64,000 nt of DNA, taken from assembly GCA_009746045.1 (NCBI GenBank), contig RPFO01000294.1:110001-174000 (forward strand). The letters run 5' to 3'. The notes beneath the pieces were generated by a model. It was not told where the DNA came from and made no database searches. It was given only the letters and a program-made list of their open reading frames with translations. The position numbers and the translations under genes were made by a program. The stretch's first letter is position 1, and every line of letters begins with the position of its first letter. Below, piece by piece: positions 46,101 to 58,100 of this stretch. This stretch comes from Mesostigma viride (lineage: Eukaryota; Streptophyta; Mesostigmatophyceae; Mesostigmatales; Mesostigmataceae).

Positions 46101-49100
46101 CAGACACGTACACCGCACACGTGGAAAGATGGATACAATAACGTTTCGAAGCATGGCCTGCTAAAACTGAGCGCGTTTGTCGAACAATTCCAGACAAGGT
46201 TTCGAGATCTTTGACTTCTCTAATGCAGCAATATTTTGGAAAGCTTGATCCTGGAAGGGCAGTCATGACTCTCGAACGCAAATCCCCACCACGCTCCCAC
46301 CCACCATGGCCGCTGCTTCCCACCGCGCGCGCTTGCCTCATGCTCCCACCCCCCATGCCAACCGTCCTGTCCGCTGCTCTCCCATAGGACGATGCTATGG
46401 GCCTTACGAGCAGATAATCACCAAAGCAACAACAGAGCCATGCATTGATGCAGCAGAGCTTGAAATATGATAAACTGCTAGTACGCATACGGACGATGCA
46501 CCTTCCCCGCAAGTATGTACTGAGATAAAACACAGGTTAAGATCACTAAGCTCCCAAGAAGACCAGCATTCGATTGAAACAATACGTGAAGCCCTGCCAC
46601 AATAGCAGGAGGGAGGGGGAGAAACATGTAAATTATGGCCTGCCTAGCTTGCTTAACGCACGGTCCGCCAACACACAAGCTGACATAATCCTAATTTAAT
46701 GAACACCGGCATGCGTCACAAGCTGGCCTGAACAGTCTGAAAACGCCACTAAAATTAGCTTGGCCAGACACCCCCAGGATAGCATGCTAGCCGTACCGGT
46801 AATCGTACACAAGGTCCTTAACAAACAACCACAAATCTGGCCCATCGACCCCTTGGGTCGCGGTCCAAGTCCACTACCGTAGTGGCTTTAATCAAGTTGC
46901 GAATAATTCTTTTCAATGCCCCCCGGAAAAGTGCTAAAATAATACTTCAATTTACCCCGTAGAGTATGAAAACCGGTATGCACTACACCTGTTTCTGGCT
47001 GCAGGCCGCGGCGCAGCTAGGTAAAAGTGGAGCGCCGCGCTCGCCGCGCCGCGTCGTGCCAGATTGAGATAGCACTGATTAGGGCCCTGTTAGCACTGAT
47101 TAGGGGCCCTATTAGTACTGATTAGTTAGGGCCTTATGTCATACTGGTACTCACTTAATTGTCAGATAGGAACTGCGCTTGGTGGGTAATTATTAATTAA
47201 TGTACTTGATAGGTCAGAATCCGGCAAGTCAGACACTGAACTAGGCGCCCTGACAACTGCCAGTATGCCACTGGTTATAAACAAGCTCCCGGGCTCGAAA
47301 TTTACCTAACCCGGGCTGAACTGTCCCCGTAAAGTGTCAAATCCATGCAAAAAAACCTCGAAAAAATAATTATTCGCATTTTGATTAAAGCCACTACGGT
47401 ACATAATAATTATATACAGCTTATTACAAACACTCAGTCTAAGATTCATCAGGCAATCAGCCAACCCTACGGGTCCCGAGCATCACAGCTGGTGCAATGG
47501 TAACAAGACAATTACGAATCCTTGTAAGCAAGTAGAACGAAGTGTATCTTTAATTTTTCGGACGACTCAGCCGCTGAGCCCTATAAACAACCCGGGGTCC
47601 TATAAAGAGAATTAGGCGAGCTTGATACCCTTGGTACGTATCGGATTAGTCAAACATTTCACGTCAACATTGCAGGCCAAGGCATACCGGCCATTTCTTT
47701 CCCGGATAGGTAAATTAAAAAACATTCAGAGAACACCGATCTTCTTTTCGTGGCATTGGCGTCAGAAAACTTGCGCATGTCGGAGACCAGCTCGCAGTGA
47801 CCTGCCACAAAGTGAGTGGCCTTTTAGGGTCATGCAACATCGCGCGATGCAGCTCATGAACATACCAGGGCAAACCTCAAGTGTGGCGAGTCTGGTCACG
47901 GTTGGCGGCTGTGGATCAGACTCCGGGACAGGTGGGTTTGGTCCACAAATCTGAGGGTTAAAGGACACATCGCTGCAGCAGCAAGGCAGGCAACGCAGGC
48001 GTTTTGACAAACAGAGAAGGAGGTGGTGCCGAGAGATGAATGCATCATCGTCAGTATGCAAACAACTCATGCACATTTAGCAAAATGAAAAAAGTGGTAC
48101 TGGGTTTTCACTAGCAGATGTGTGCAAGAATCTTTCCATGCAAGGCTCATCTACGTTCAGCACCCTTGGGTAGTTGGAACTCCATCTTTCGCTTGTTCAC
48201 CTGTCTTCCCTGCAACGCTTAGTGATTTACGTAAGTATCAGTTCTCGATGTGTAAACAGTGCTGTCTAAGGGATACCCTTTATTCTGTGTCAGGAAAAGG
48301 GCTGCTTCCTAGTTGCTGATTAAGACAGAAGTGTCCCCATTTACAGCTGCAAAATCTGATACTTCGAAATTTTCTTCATGTAAGTTCTGCTCAACCTTAG
48401 TAGCTGTGATAATGCTTGCCATACTGAAAATGCAACAGCCTGTGCCTACGATAGAAACAGGTCTCTTTGAAAATAGTTAGTTCAGTGGTAAGCAAGAGAC
48501 CTCTGCAGGTTGCTGGGCTAGTGTCGAATAGTTTGATACTCAGCTATCCATCCTAGCCAGGAATAGAAAATTCAGGCTATTGGAGCAACGCTACGATCTT
48601 AAAGACCATGACGATAATAAGCAAATTCAGGCGAATACGTTGAGGCAATCTGCTTGTATATTAAGGAATAATATCTTGGCTGCGGCTATAAAGGAGGCCA
48701 GCTGCCATAGCAATATCAAGGCTTAGAACGCAAGGAGCAAAAGGCCACAGCTATATGCTACGTTGCACACAAAGCACAAGTCACGACACGTGAAATATCC
48801 GCCATTAGATGCGTGGCGGCGCACTGCTGAGCATCCGATGCATAGGGCACATGCACAGCATGCATGCACAAGCTTAAGGACCAAGGTTGCAGCGCTGGCG
48901 CCACTATACTCTACCATGTAAGTCTGACTTCTTCTAGTGGCCCGACCCACGCTGCTCGGCTCAACTTAAGTGTAAGAAATAACAAAAGGATCCGGCGCAG
49001 CGCGACGCCAGGACTCAATGCCACAGTGGCACGCATGGTAAAATGTCAAAGTACCCATGCGGCGCATCACAGCTATCCTTTGGGAAGCGTAGATAAAAAT

Positions 49101-52100
49101 AACAAAGGCACTCGTGTCCGAACTTTTGTAAACACACAGTCCGTCCCAAAACAGTGCGCCGGCTGTCAGCAGCAAACGATACTGGATAGACTCCGTCACA
49201 CAAGTGGTCCGTGCCCATACCAGAATTCACCCCGGCCATATTCCTAGGCGCTTCTGGCGGGCGCTGCTAATAGCGACGCAGCTCTAATGAAATTACCGTC
49301 AGCGTATACAAAATATTAGGCCGTAAGCTAGCGATCAGGCAGAAATTCCGACAGCTAGCCGCCTGCTATAAGACCCGCCGGCCGCGTGGATGACAGTCGT
49401 TGGACAAGTCATAAATTCAATATGGGAAACTGTGGGCCGGCTGCCCTTGGTCAGGCCGTGCGCCACCAGTTTTAGGCTCCAGTATGGAATGTACGACATC
49501 ACTGAAAATCCTGCGTCACGCATTAGTGAAATGAAGGCCGCCACTTGTTAGTGGCCGTATTCTGTGACAAAAGCACTTTGCATGGCAAGACCTAGCGGGC
49601 TCGGAACTAGTTGTGTCAAAGGGCAGTCATCAGTCCCCTGTATTTCTTGGGGTCAGGCGATGAGCGATGGGGTCAGGCAATCCAGGAAGAATAGCCGGGG
49701 CTAGAGCGAGCTGATTGGGTTCGGATCCGGAAAGCTCCTTTCCCAAACTTCTTTTCAGGTCTGGTTCGGTGGCATGGTCCGAGCGTTGTAACTTTCTCAA
49801 TGCTGCGTTATAGCCCTGGTTGATTACACAATCGCACAAGCGGATGTCTTGGAAAAAGACGCAGCGGATGTTAAGTAGTCGTTTGACAGAATTTGGGGCC
49901 CAGACATAAAAATTCTGAGCTCCGCCGTCTGTGCTGTCCGCTCGTGCCTCGTGGCTTGTGTCTCCCACCATGCAGAGTATTAAGAGTGGGCATAATGCCT
50001 ATGGTATGTGCGGCGTTAGGCTGGCAGCCGCAGTTTCAGTATGGGGCTATTTCATTGCCATGTTGTATGTTGCCTGCTGCCACATGATGGCTCATGTCGC
50101 CTAGAATAACAGCCAATCTGCCTGTGCAATGGAGACATTGCAGGCAAGTGCATGCAGCAAACGATGGTAGCGGCAGGTACAACAAAGAGTTAGCACTGCA
50201 GCAGATGCCATGCTGACGAAGACAACTTACATAGCTTTAAGTGTTTGCAGCGATCCCAGCTCTGATGGAATAGTGCCACGCAGGTTGTTATCGTTTAGTA
50301 ACCTGTGCGACGAGGGCCAGTATGCAAATCGCAAGTATACACATGCAGGTTTTGTAGCGACCTCCTAGTTGTAAACACATGCAGGGTTTGTAGCGACCTC
50401 CTAGTTGTAAACACACGCAGGGTTTGTAGCGACCTCCTATTTGTAAACACATGCAGGGTTTGTAGCGACCTCCTAGTTGTAAACATACAAGCACCGAAAG
50501 ATTCTACGTCAAACCAGATAGTGCAACAAATGCCCTGTGCATCATTTCTTCTGGCTGCGTGCAACTACCAGCATGTCAGCACACCGGTGATGCTCGAACG
50601 TATTTCCTTACTTTCTAGTTAAAGTTGAAGCATACAGCCAGCTATTTCCAAATTGGCGGACAATCATCATGACAAGGTAGCAAAGTCGTCATCAGCAACT
50701 GCATCCCATGGAGCAGTAATGCCTTGTGGCACGCTGCCACTGGCTTGTCGGGGCAGCAGACTGTCCTCCCTACCATGCTTGCTGGTTGAGCGTTTGGATC
50801 CACGCACGTACCAGCAGTGCTACGTGACGTGTTGCTACATGACATGGTGGCTACATACAAGAACGCATTCGTTGCACCAGTTGACGAGGGCACATATTCT
50901 CTGATTGCTCCCATACATGACTGGACAGCCAGAGACATTACTTCTAAGCAACCGGAACCGGGTATCCTTTAAGCTACACACAAAACATCGCAGCGAGTTG
51001 CTTGCACGCCCTTCTGGGCGTTGCCAAAGAGTAACATGTTTCAATGGCCTGAACTCACATGTCAATGGTGGGTGCATACCCAGTTTTGGTGTGTCACTTT
51101 GCTTAAGCATGCTCAGTACCCCCTGCAGCCAAGAGCTACTGATGATGGTGCTACCAAATCTAGTTTGTGCAACCTTGATCATTTCTTCTGGATATTCCAG
51201 TGATGGCTGCGCACTATGTAGATACATAACTGCCACAATCGCAGGCAAACTGCTATACGAGAGAGTATGTTTACTGGTCTCACGCTTTCATGTATATGGT
51301 GCATATGGTCTAACACTTTCATAGTTGCTACCATATTGCCCTCAGAGTATCAAATCTTTGGGGAGCACAGAGTGGGGTACAGTCTTAGTAGCAATAATAC
51401 AAAGTTCTCGACAACGATGGACCCAGCTTCTCCAGATGCTTTGACAAACATCACGATGAAATTCTTTAAAGTCAGGCAGACAGAAAAGAATGCAGTCAGA
51501 GATATGCCAATGGTTCAATCTATTTGGTTTAAGATTTAATTCACCAGCAATTCCCAACAGGAGAAATAAAAGCAAGAATGCAGATGTTGAGCTATGCTCA
51601 CATTATCTGTGCCAATGGGAGCTGCCTGAAAGTGCATTGCCACTTAGATTTGTGTTTAAAAATGTTTCATATTTCTTAGTATAATGGTACGAGACAGACC
51701 GCCGCAGGCGGCTGGGACAGCCGCCAGCTCTAAGTCATAACTTAAATATTGTAGGCCGGCTGCCCTCCCCTTTGAGCCCGCCGCAGAATGATAATACCAT
51801 ACAGCTCATGAAAATAGGTGGCTGAAGCTAAGGTCCCTTGGAATGCCTTCCTGAGAAACAATTTTACTATAATGAGTGTATGCAGGCTTCATAGTAGAGC
51901 CTACCAACACCATCATAATCGCTGTACAAGTAATTGTCAACTTTAGCCATTTCGCCACGCTGGGGCCCAGCAGATGCCCCCTTGGTCCAAGCTTGTCCCA
52001 CATCTCCATCCCTGGCCACCCAGGCCGTTACCAGCCCCGCTAGGCCTGGCGGTAGGAACACAACCACTTGGAATGTCGGGCCTGCTTTGGCGTGATGATG

Positions 52101-55100
52101 CCGCCACTTCCGACCCCATGTGGCCGCTACGGTTCCCTGGCGGACGCAGGGCGGAGCCACATTCTTTCCCCTGATTAAAGGGGGGCATCCCAGGGCTGCC
52201 AATTTAGGACTTTTTGTCATCTGGGTACATCTACAGCTCACCCAACCGCCATCACCAGCCCCACCAGCAAACGCCCCTGGCTGGGATTCCCCGGGAGCAG
52301 AGCCACTGCCCCTATGTAGCTCCAACCCCCATTGTGATGATGACGATGGCTCTGACCTCCCAGTGTCCGAATGCTCGCCATCGCAATGGTAACATGAGCA
52401 CCTTTAATCGCCGCAGCCAAGTCGAGCTTTGCAGTATAAAAAGACGATTTTATATGGAATAGAGTCTAGAGTAGAATCTACCGTAGTGGTCAAGATCACT
52501 TTGCGACGAACTACTTTGCGAATCAGCCTCGCAAACTGCTTTTCATGGGCTTCATTTTGGGTCACAAAGTTCAAATGTTACCGCGTCGCGCCTGCGCCGT
52601 GCCGCACGTCCCCAAGTAGACAGGTCATGATGAAGTACATGGGCTCACCTTCCATGGCCGCACCGGGCCACTCAGGGCCATGCCCGGCCCTATATTATAA
52701 CTAATCAGTGCTTGATGAATCAAAACACTTTGGTAGGCGGGTACCTATTCATTAAGCTGGGTACCAGCCACTGACCATAAACAAGGCGACGGGCTCGCAA
52801 ACCTAAAACTTTGCCTTCATTTTGGGTCGCAAACTATAAATTTCACCTTGTTTTTGGGTCGCAAAGTAGTTCGTCGCAAAGTAGTTCGTCGCAAAGTGAT
52901 CTTGACCACTACGGTATACAGAAAAACCCGGACCCTATGCTGGGGCCTTGTCCCCTCAAATCCACGCCAAATGACAGAATCGCCACTCCTCCCTTCATCT
53001 CAGCTTGTTGGAGGCTGCTCTCAGCTTGTCGGAGTTCCTTGAGGGTACGGGGGCACCGGCGCTGTGCCATTGCGCCTTTGCCTCGCCGCCAGCGCGCCCC
53101 TTCTACGCCATACTAAGACACCTCTCCTCATAATATATAGGCGAAAGAAACAGCCTGCTTCCCTAGAATGGAAGTCCTTTAATAGCAGCCACCTGCCCAG
53201 CCAACCCCTACATGGGCGGCTTGGGTACGGGTGCCAGCACAAACATAAAATGTTTCTTTATTTTTTCCTTTTGTGCTTTACGGCGTTCCATTCTCAGCTC
53301 AGCAGGTTCGTCATAGATTAAATGAGTAGAGCTCACCAGTTCCTCATCCTCCACTTCCGAAAATCAAAGTCAGTCTCGGGCGTGCCCCGTCGCAAGGGGA
53401 GAATACCCATGGACCCGCACAGAAAAACAGCACCAATGTTTTGAAAAGGGATCACCGCGAGATATCAGTCTGTGGATCGAACCAAATGCGATCAGTATCC
53501 CATGACTGGGGAGGCCGGCAGCGTTGACTTACTCTGGGCGCAGCTGCCATAGCGTCCAGCCCACTATTCCGCACGTTGGAAAGTCGCGAGCAAAGTCGCG
53601 AGCAAAGTCGCGAGCAAAAAGGATTCCCTATGTTCACTGCACCATTCGAAGTAAGTCTGCGCATGCATAACAGATCACATGGCATCAAGGGGCCGCGTCC
53701 TCCTCTTTGGCACTCATACGAGTACCAAAAAAGAGCGGGCACATCTGACAGCAGGCACTACCGGCGCAGCGCCAGTTCCCTGCTCTAGTCCTATGTAGCA
53801 CAAGCACCCGACATGGTGTAGTTGACTCGATTGACTCAAGGTAGAGCTACGCTACAGGCGGCAGATCGGCCCCGTTTCAGCCCGCCGCAAGGTAACTATA
53901 GCTCATGAACCCTATGGCAAATAGCTCATGAAAGCAGTGCATGCCCCTAATCAACAAGGAAAATTGAATGGGTAGGCAGAAACTAAAATGTCGGTAAACT
54001 ATGTTTGGCTTTATTCCTCTTTGGCCAAGCCATCGAGAGCTGCCATTTGATCAATTGCTTTGGTGTGGCTAGGCTCCACTAGAAAGCTTGAACACACTCC
54101 TTGCAATACAGCTAGTATGCTTTTTTCGCAGGGTATGAAGGCACTCGGATGGACCTTAGCTTCAGCCACCCATAGCGAGTCCTGCCTCTAGAGATGTAAC
54201 CAACCCTAAGTGCTACCCAGAGCGGCAACCTCATGGCAAAGGAGAAGAAGTTGTCCTTGCAAAGCCAAGGAACACGCACCGCCAGACCCTCGCGTCGCCC
54301 AGAGGGTCTCAGCGGCCGGAAAAATGCGAGACCATCGATGCAGCCCACACGCCCCATGTCATGCCACATCTCTCAGCGCATGCCATGCCAATAGCCTGGC
54401 AATATTTTAATTGGCTAGGCAATATCAGAAACCATCTGCTATGGGGGTACTCTGCCCCAACCCAGATTCGCCCATAGGGTTAGTAAAACCATTTCCCCCC
54501 TGAACTCCCCAACAGGGGTGAGGTCAGTTGATAGATAAGAGACGAGAGAAAAAGAAGACGTCAAAACACGACGCCAACGAAGTGGCGCCGGAACTCGGCA
54601 GTGGCAATACTCCGGACTAGGCCCAGAGTGCCGGCGGGATGTCCCGCCCCCAGGAGGCTGTGGTCGAGGCCAATGTAGCGCGTGACCGAGAGGGCCGAAG
54701 CCCACTGTCCGTGCAGCTGAATGGCCTCCGGCGACTCGCCAGCGATGGCGTCGTGCGTCGCCCCCCATGCCGGAGGCCGTGGAAAGATAATGACATCCCC
54801 AGGATGCCCATGTGGGCCTGCACTGCCTCCCACTGCTGCCTAGCCTGGCTGTACGTCAAGCCACGAAAAAGAAGTGCATCCGGGGGCTGGCCAGCCGTCA
54901 GGCGTCGCAGGAGCCACAAAGAAAGTGGATCCCGGACGAGGACGTGCTGGGCCACCCCCCAGCGCAGTCTTGGGGTTGCGCAGCACAAGGACACCGAAAG
55001 TGGGCCCTGGCTCGGGAAAGGGGTGGCCAGGATGAGCCACATCCCTAACCCGCAGCCCGAGCAACTCGCCATGCGTAAATACTGCTGGAAAGCAATAATA

Positions 55101-58100
55101 ATCAACGCACTAAAATGCACCTGCTAACATGAAATTAGCAACAGGGCAGTGAAATAGCAAAGGCGCAAGGGCATAGGGGGAGGGCTGACAGCCGGAACGA
55201 GCCGGTGCCACCCCGCGAGCCTGCGGTGTAAGGCCTTGGTGTGCTGGCATAAGGTACGCCCCTGCCCACCTCTGGCATGGTAGACAGCAGAAATCCACTC
55301 ACAGAAAATGGCTTCCGCGTGAGCTGGGTCGACAGGGCCAGGTGGCACCCATGCCACGTAGGCAGCTGCCGCACGCCAGTAGGCTGGCAAGGTAGAAACA
55401 TGGTTGACAGTGCCCTCCAAAAGTGCAAAACCCCGCGGGCGCCCCCCCCCCCCCCCAAGCTTGGGGTGCACGTCACCGCACCTGGTCAAACCGGGGACCC
55501 AGGCGCCGCGCGGCTGGCCTGGTCAGCAGGGTTGTGGGCAGTAGCGACCCACACCCAGTGGCTGTGCATGTCAGCAGTCAGTGACAGGGCGCAGTAGCGT
55601 TGAACCATCTGCAGAACCATGGTTGAGGCGGTATGACGAGGACTGCCCTCTGACAAACGCCCCCACTACCGTGCTGGAGTCCAGCCCGACGACGCACTTT
55701 TCCCAACGCACCTTGGTGCGGCACGACCAGTCGACCCCTTGCATCGCAGCAATCGCCTCCTTGACGTTGACGTGGTTTGGCTGCCCCCGCCACCTCTAGG
55801 ACAGTGCCGTACGCCAGTGGCCACTTCCCAGCAGGCTGTGGTCCCCCTCCTCCATGCGCTCTAGATCCAGTCCTCCCCAGAGGCTTTAAAACTCTGTCGT
55901 GCACCACCCCCGCGCCTCATGCAGGGCTGCCAGACGGGCGCAGTCGGCCCCAGGCAGGTCTCTGTAGACCACCCCACCATCGGAGCTGCATCACTAGCCA
56001 CGACCCGGTCAGAAAGGGGCCGGGTCCGGACAGCTATAAAAAAGGGTCCAGGGTCGATCCCCGCCTGCAGCTCCTGGCGGGCCCCCGCAAGGAGCCGCCA
56101 GCGGCGCCCTGGCAGGGAGGCGTTCATGACTGCTAGCAGCCGATATGTCTCAGACCACACCGAGAGCATGGGGCGGCAAAGCAGATGCATCCACACTCAC
56201 TTCTAAAGCACAGAACGGTAGGTGAATCAGCGATCTAAGATTCGATGAATACCGGCGACAACCGCCACCACCCGCTCAGGAACAGGCACCACATCACCAT
56301 CCCGTTGGTGAATGACACCTACCGCCTGCACACCAGTCTGTTCAGCTGTCGCCCGTACCACCTTGTCAGACTTTTGCACCAGCCCCATGGCGGCGTAGGC
56401 AGCCTGAACACGATCTAGCTGCTGATTCACCCCATCCACCGACGCACAGTGGGTGAAATGGAGGTAATCGATCGTCACGACATGCATACCCTCCAGATCC
56501 TGCCGAGATTTGAAGCAGGCGAAGGCGCCAGTGGTGCAGCAGGATCCTCCTCCAGCCGAAGCCTGACAGTCTGCCCCGCCTCGCCAGCATCCGCCACCAA
56601 AATCAATGCTGACATGTCGATGCTCAGGCCCCGACTAGCCTTCAGCGGGGGGCTTGGGGCCACAGCGGTACAGCACAAACTGGTGCACACACTGGGCCAC
56701 CGCGACGGCGGTTCCCCATCGGTCAGCACAATATCCACGGCCACACCTTCCGACGCGGCTGACTCAGACCCACAAGGTCCAGCCACACCGACATCCATGC
56801 ACAGTACCGCCGCATTGAAGTAGGCAGGCGGAGCCTGTTGTGGTAGGAATTCAAGTTAGATACACCCTCAAAGACCTCCTCCCCCGCCCGCGTGGGCAGA
56901 TCGCAATGGTCGGCGCGTGGATGGACTTCTCTCCCACGCTCTCTGTGTAGTCCAACATCCCCGGCAGTACTACGTCCAGAACGTTGCTCAGCAGGTATGA
57001 CACCGCGTTCCCGCTCAGCGCCACCCCCCTCGTGCACCCTAGCCTCCCGGCACTCGCCGACGGCGCTGGGCTCGCTGCCGGCGCAGCCTTTGCCTGTTCC
57101 AGCAATTTGGCCATGGCAGCCAGCAACTTCCCTCTATCTCCGCCAAGGGGGCCCGTGCCTGGATGACAGTCCGCCCACCGGGGTCGCATAGCCCGTTGTG
57201 GTTCTCATCAACCAGGCCATGTCCTGCTTGAGGCCTGCTACAGCTGGGTTCACACGGCCCCGGACGCCATCCTCCTCCCCATCGTCATTCCCACCTCGCC
57301 TGGCCCCCTCCGCTCCCGCCCGCCGGAAGGGGAACACCCCCCGTCAGCACCCCATCTGGCGCAGGTGGAGGATCCGCCTTGGCAAAGGCCTCCCCCAGCT
57401 GTTCTGCAATCACGCCGGCCAGATCCTCATCTCCATCCCAGTCGATGTTAAGGCCATGTGCCTCCAACGACGTCCAAACATTCTTGGCCCAAACCAGGTT
57501 GAGTAGCTTGACCCTGTCTAGCCAATGGTCTGCCCCCATGATTGCCTGAACTGCCATGGCAGTCACCTTCGGCGCGCATCCTGGTTTGGCAGCCTGTTCT
57601 TAGCTTCTGAATAAAATTCCTCGCTGGGGCAGTCACCGTGGTCATGGTGAGTTATACTGCGTTAATGATGTGCTTTATGGTTTTGTTATTTGCAATGTGT
57701 TAACGTGCGGGTCAGGCCAAAGAAACAAGCTGCTTCCCTAGAATGGAAGCCCACCTTTCAAGGCAACCACGTTACCCAGCCAGCCACTACCTGGGTGGCA
57801 TGGGTACGGGTGCCAGCACAAAATAAATTGCTTTTTCTTACTTTTTTCTATTTGCGCTGGACGGCCTTGCACCTCTGCTCAGCAGGTTAGGCAAAGATAA
57901 AATGAGCATAGCTCACCAATTATGCCACAAAGCAATTCAAGCCCAGGTCACATTGCGACAGATACTAGTAGCGCAGCTTGCCAACAGCTGACCTGTGTAA
58001 CGAGACATGTGTTTGGTCGCTAAACAAGTTACTCAAATGACACATGCCAGAGTGCTACGCAGTACGCCATGTCCTTTGCCTCAGCCACTGTGGGTCACCC

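Noticed and set aside
45155-46533. Long open frames of 283-412 codons in five frames on both strands
   Set aside because: They arise because the 60-bp repeat has no stop in these frames and its length is a multiple of three. Only the part in phase with exon 46087-46001 is supported as coding.
50343-50487. CRISPR-like regular repeats
   Set aside because: 36-bp units are directly tandem without spacers, and the genome is eukaryotic. It is a minisatellite.
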